From positions 1-8,921 of the forward strand of contig CALLVV010000057.1 of the NCBI GenBank assembly GCA_938012815.1: a DNA stretch of 8,921 bases, written 5' to 3'. The position numbers and the translations under genes are program-made. This DNA comes from an uncultured Propionibacteriaceae bacterium. Its GTDB lineage: Bacteria > Actinomycetota > Actinomycetes > Propionibacteriales > Propionibacteriaceae. Within the stretch, counting starts at the first letter, position 1, and every line of letters starts with the position of its first letter. This document shows positions 6,667 through 8,921 of the stretch, in pieces. The notes under the pieces are model-generated. The model was not told the origin of the DNA and made no database searches. It was given only the letters and a program-made list of their open reading frames with translations.

Positions 6667-6739
6667 GCACGAATCGCGGAAGAAAAGCGGTTCAACGTCG
6701 CGTGGCGATGCCGAACCGTCGAGCCTCTGCGATTCGTGC
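6667..6739 (+). ncRNA. Nested inverted repeat, candidate structured RNA in the leuS leader
   Basis: Outer stem: GCACGAATCGCGGA (6667-6680) pairs with TCTGCGATTCGTGC (6726-6739), 14 pairs including one G.U. Inner hairpin: CGGTTC (6688-6693) with GAACCG (6713-6718), a 2x2 internal loop AA/CC, then CGTCGC (6696-6701) with GCGATG (6705-6710, one G.U) around a GTG loop. Both non-Watson-Crick positions in the main stems (6678/6728 and 6697/6709), plus a possible extra pair 6687/6719, are G.U when read as plus-strand RNA. They would be C/A mismatches on the minus strand, which favours a role in plus-strand RNA, hence upstream of leuS. I do not recognise a known class; no T-box TGGNACC motif is visible. 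Read on the minus strand, the inner hairpin is followed by CTTTTCTT and could act as a terminator. Confidence 0.55.
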
Positions 6740-6765
6740 ACGAGAGAGGAGGCGGGCAACGCCAC

Positions 6766-6800
6766 CTGCGCCCATCCGGGTTCCCACTGCACGGGCGCAG
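6766..6800 (+). other. Second hairpin in the leuS leader
   Basis: CTGCGCCC (6766-6773) pairs perfectly with GGGCGCAG (6793-6800) around a 19-base loop. Just before it, GGCG (6751-6754) and CGCC (6760-6763) form a small hairpin. No T-run follows, so it is not an obvious terminator; short GC stems also arise easily by chance in such DNA. Confidence 0.3.
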
Positions 6801-6830
6801 TCGACCGGGCCGGCCGCGGCGGGATAGTCT
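6801..6830 (+). promoter_or_regulatory. Candidate proximal leuS promoter
   Basis: TCGACC (6801-6806) and TAGTCT (6825-6830) are 18 bases apart; the first has four of six -35 matches and the second fits TANNNT. Transcription would start near 6837, about 30 bases before the leuS ATG, and would leave out the nested hairpin. The evidence is weak. Confidence 0.3.
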
Positions 6831-6852
6831 CGATGCCGCAGTTGCATGTTGT

Positions 6853-6858
6853 AAGGAG
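6853..6858 (+). promoter_or_regulatory. Ribosome binding site of leuS
   Basis: AAGGAG lies eight bases before the ATG at 6867-6869 and fixes the leuS start. No upstream stem I found includes it, so it appears accessible. Confidence 0.85.
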
Positions 6859-6866
6859 AAACGCTG

Positions 6867-8921
<2,055 letters not shown>

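Noticed and set aside
6590..6670. In-frame 27-codon extension of argC
   Set aside because: It would be encoded across the ARG box and promoter. The MSFKVAVAG start matches the usual family N-terminus.
6636..6827. A plus-strand frame from a GTG at 6636 with several early Leu codons and many Arg codons, considered as an attenuation peptide
   Set aside because: The Leu codons (three in the first ten) are not consecutive, and the Arg richness is expected in this base composition. There is no ribosome binding site.
6841..6854. TTGCATGTTGTAA-like imperfect palindrome before the leuS ribosome binding site, considered as a second ArgR site
   Set aside because: The half-sites do not match the TGAAT/ATTCA core and the symmetry is poor.
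6640..6866. T-box riboswitch upstream of leuS
   Set aside because: I found no TGGNACC antiterminator motif and no convincing stem I with a Leu specifier loop, although the region is structured.

Overview
The window looks like chromosomal DNA of a high-GC actinobacterium. Base composition is strongly G+C rich, start regions carry GGAG/AGGAGG-type ribosome binding sites, and the leucyl-tRNA synthetase has the insertions and wording typical of actinobacterial LeuRS. A member of the Propionibacteriaceae or a close relative is my guess from general impression only; nothing here proves the genus.

Layout. (1) Positions 2-229, plus strand: the 3' end of a gene running in from the left. Its last 54 residues contain 20 cysteines in a regular CxCxxCxCxxC pattern, preceded by a His/Asp-rich stretch. 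A very strong hairpin (235-282) follows the stop codon at once and probably terminates transcription from both sides. (2) Positions 440-6589, minus strand: a six-gene arginine biosynthesis operon, transcribed right to left as argC-argJ-argB-argD-argR-argH. Every gene overlaps the next (four 4-nt stop/start overlaps and one 8-nt overlap), so this is one tightly coupled transcript. ArgB, ArgC, ArgD and ArgJ make ornithine by the acetyl-recycling route, ArgH does the last step to arginine, and ArgR is the repressor. argF and argG, which many actinobacteria carry in this cluster, are absent from this stretch. (3) Positions 6590-6866: divergent intergenic region. A near-perfect ARG box (6611-6624) lies on the arg promoter and also inside a possible plus-strand promoter for leuS. 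To its right is a 73-nt nested inverted repeat (6667-6739) whose non-Watson-Crick positions are all G.U when read as plus-strand RNA, followed by more hairpins before the leuS ribosome binding site. (4) Positions 6867-8921, plus strand: the first 685 codons of leuS, cut by the window edge before the KMSKS region.

How it works together: when arginine is plentiful, ArgR (encoded in the operon) should bind the ARG box and shut off argCJBDRH, including its own gene. Because the box also lies within a candidate leuS promoter, leuS might be affected too. The two least explained items are the cysteine-repeat protein at the left edge and the structured element in the leuS leader.
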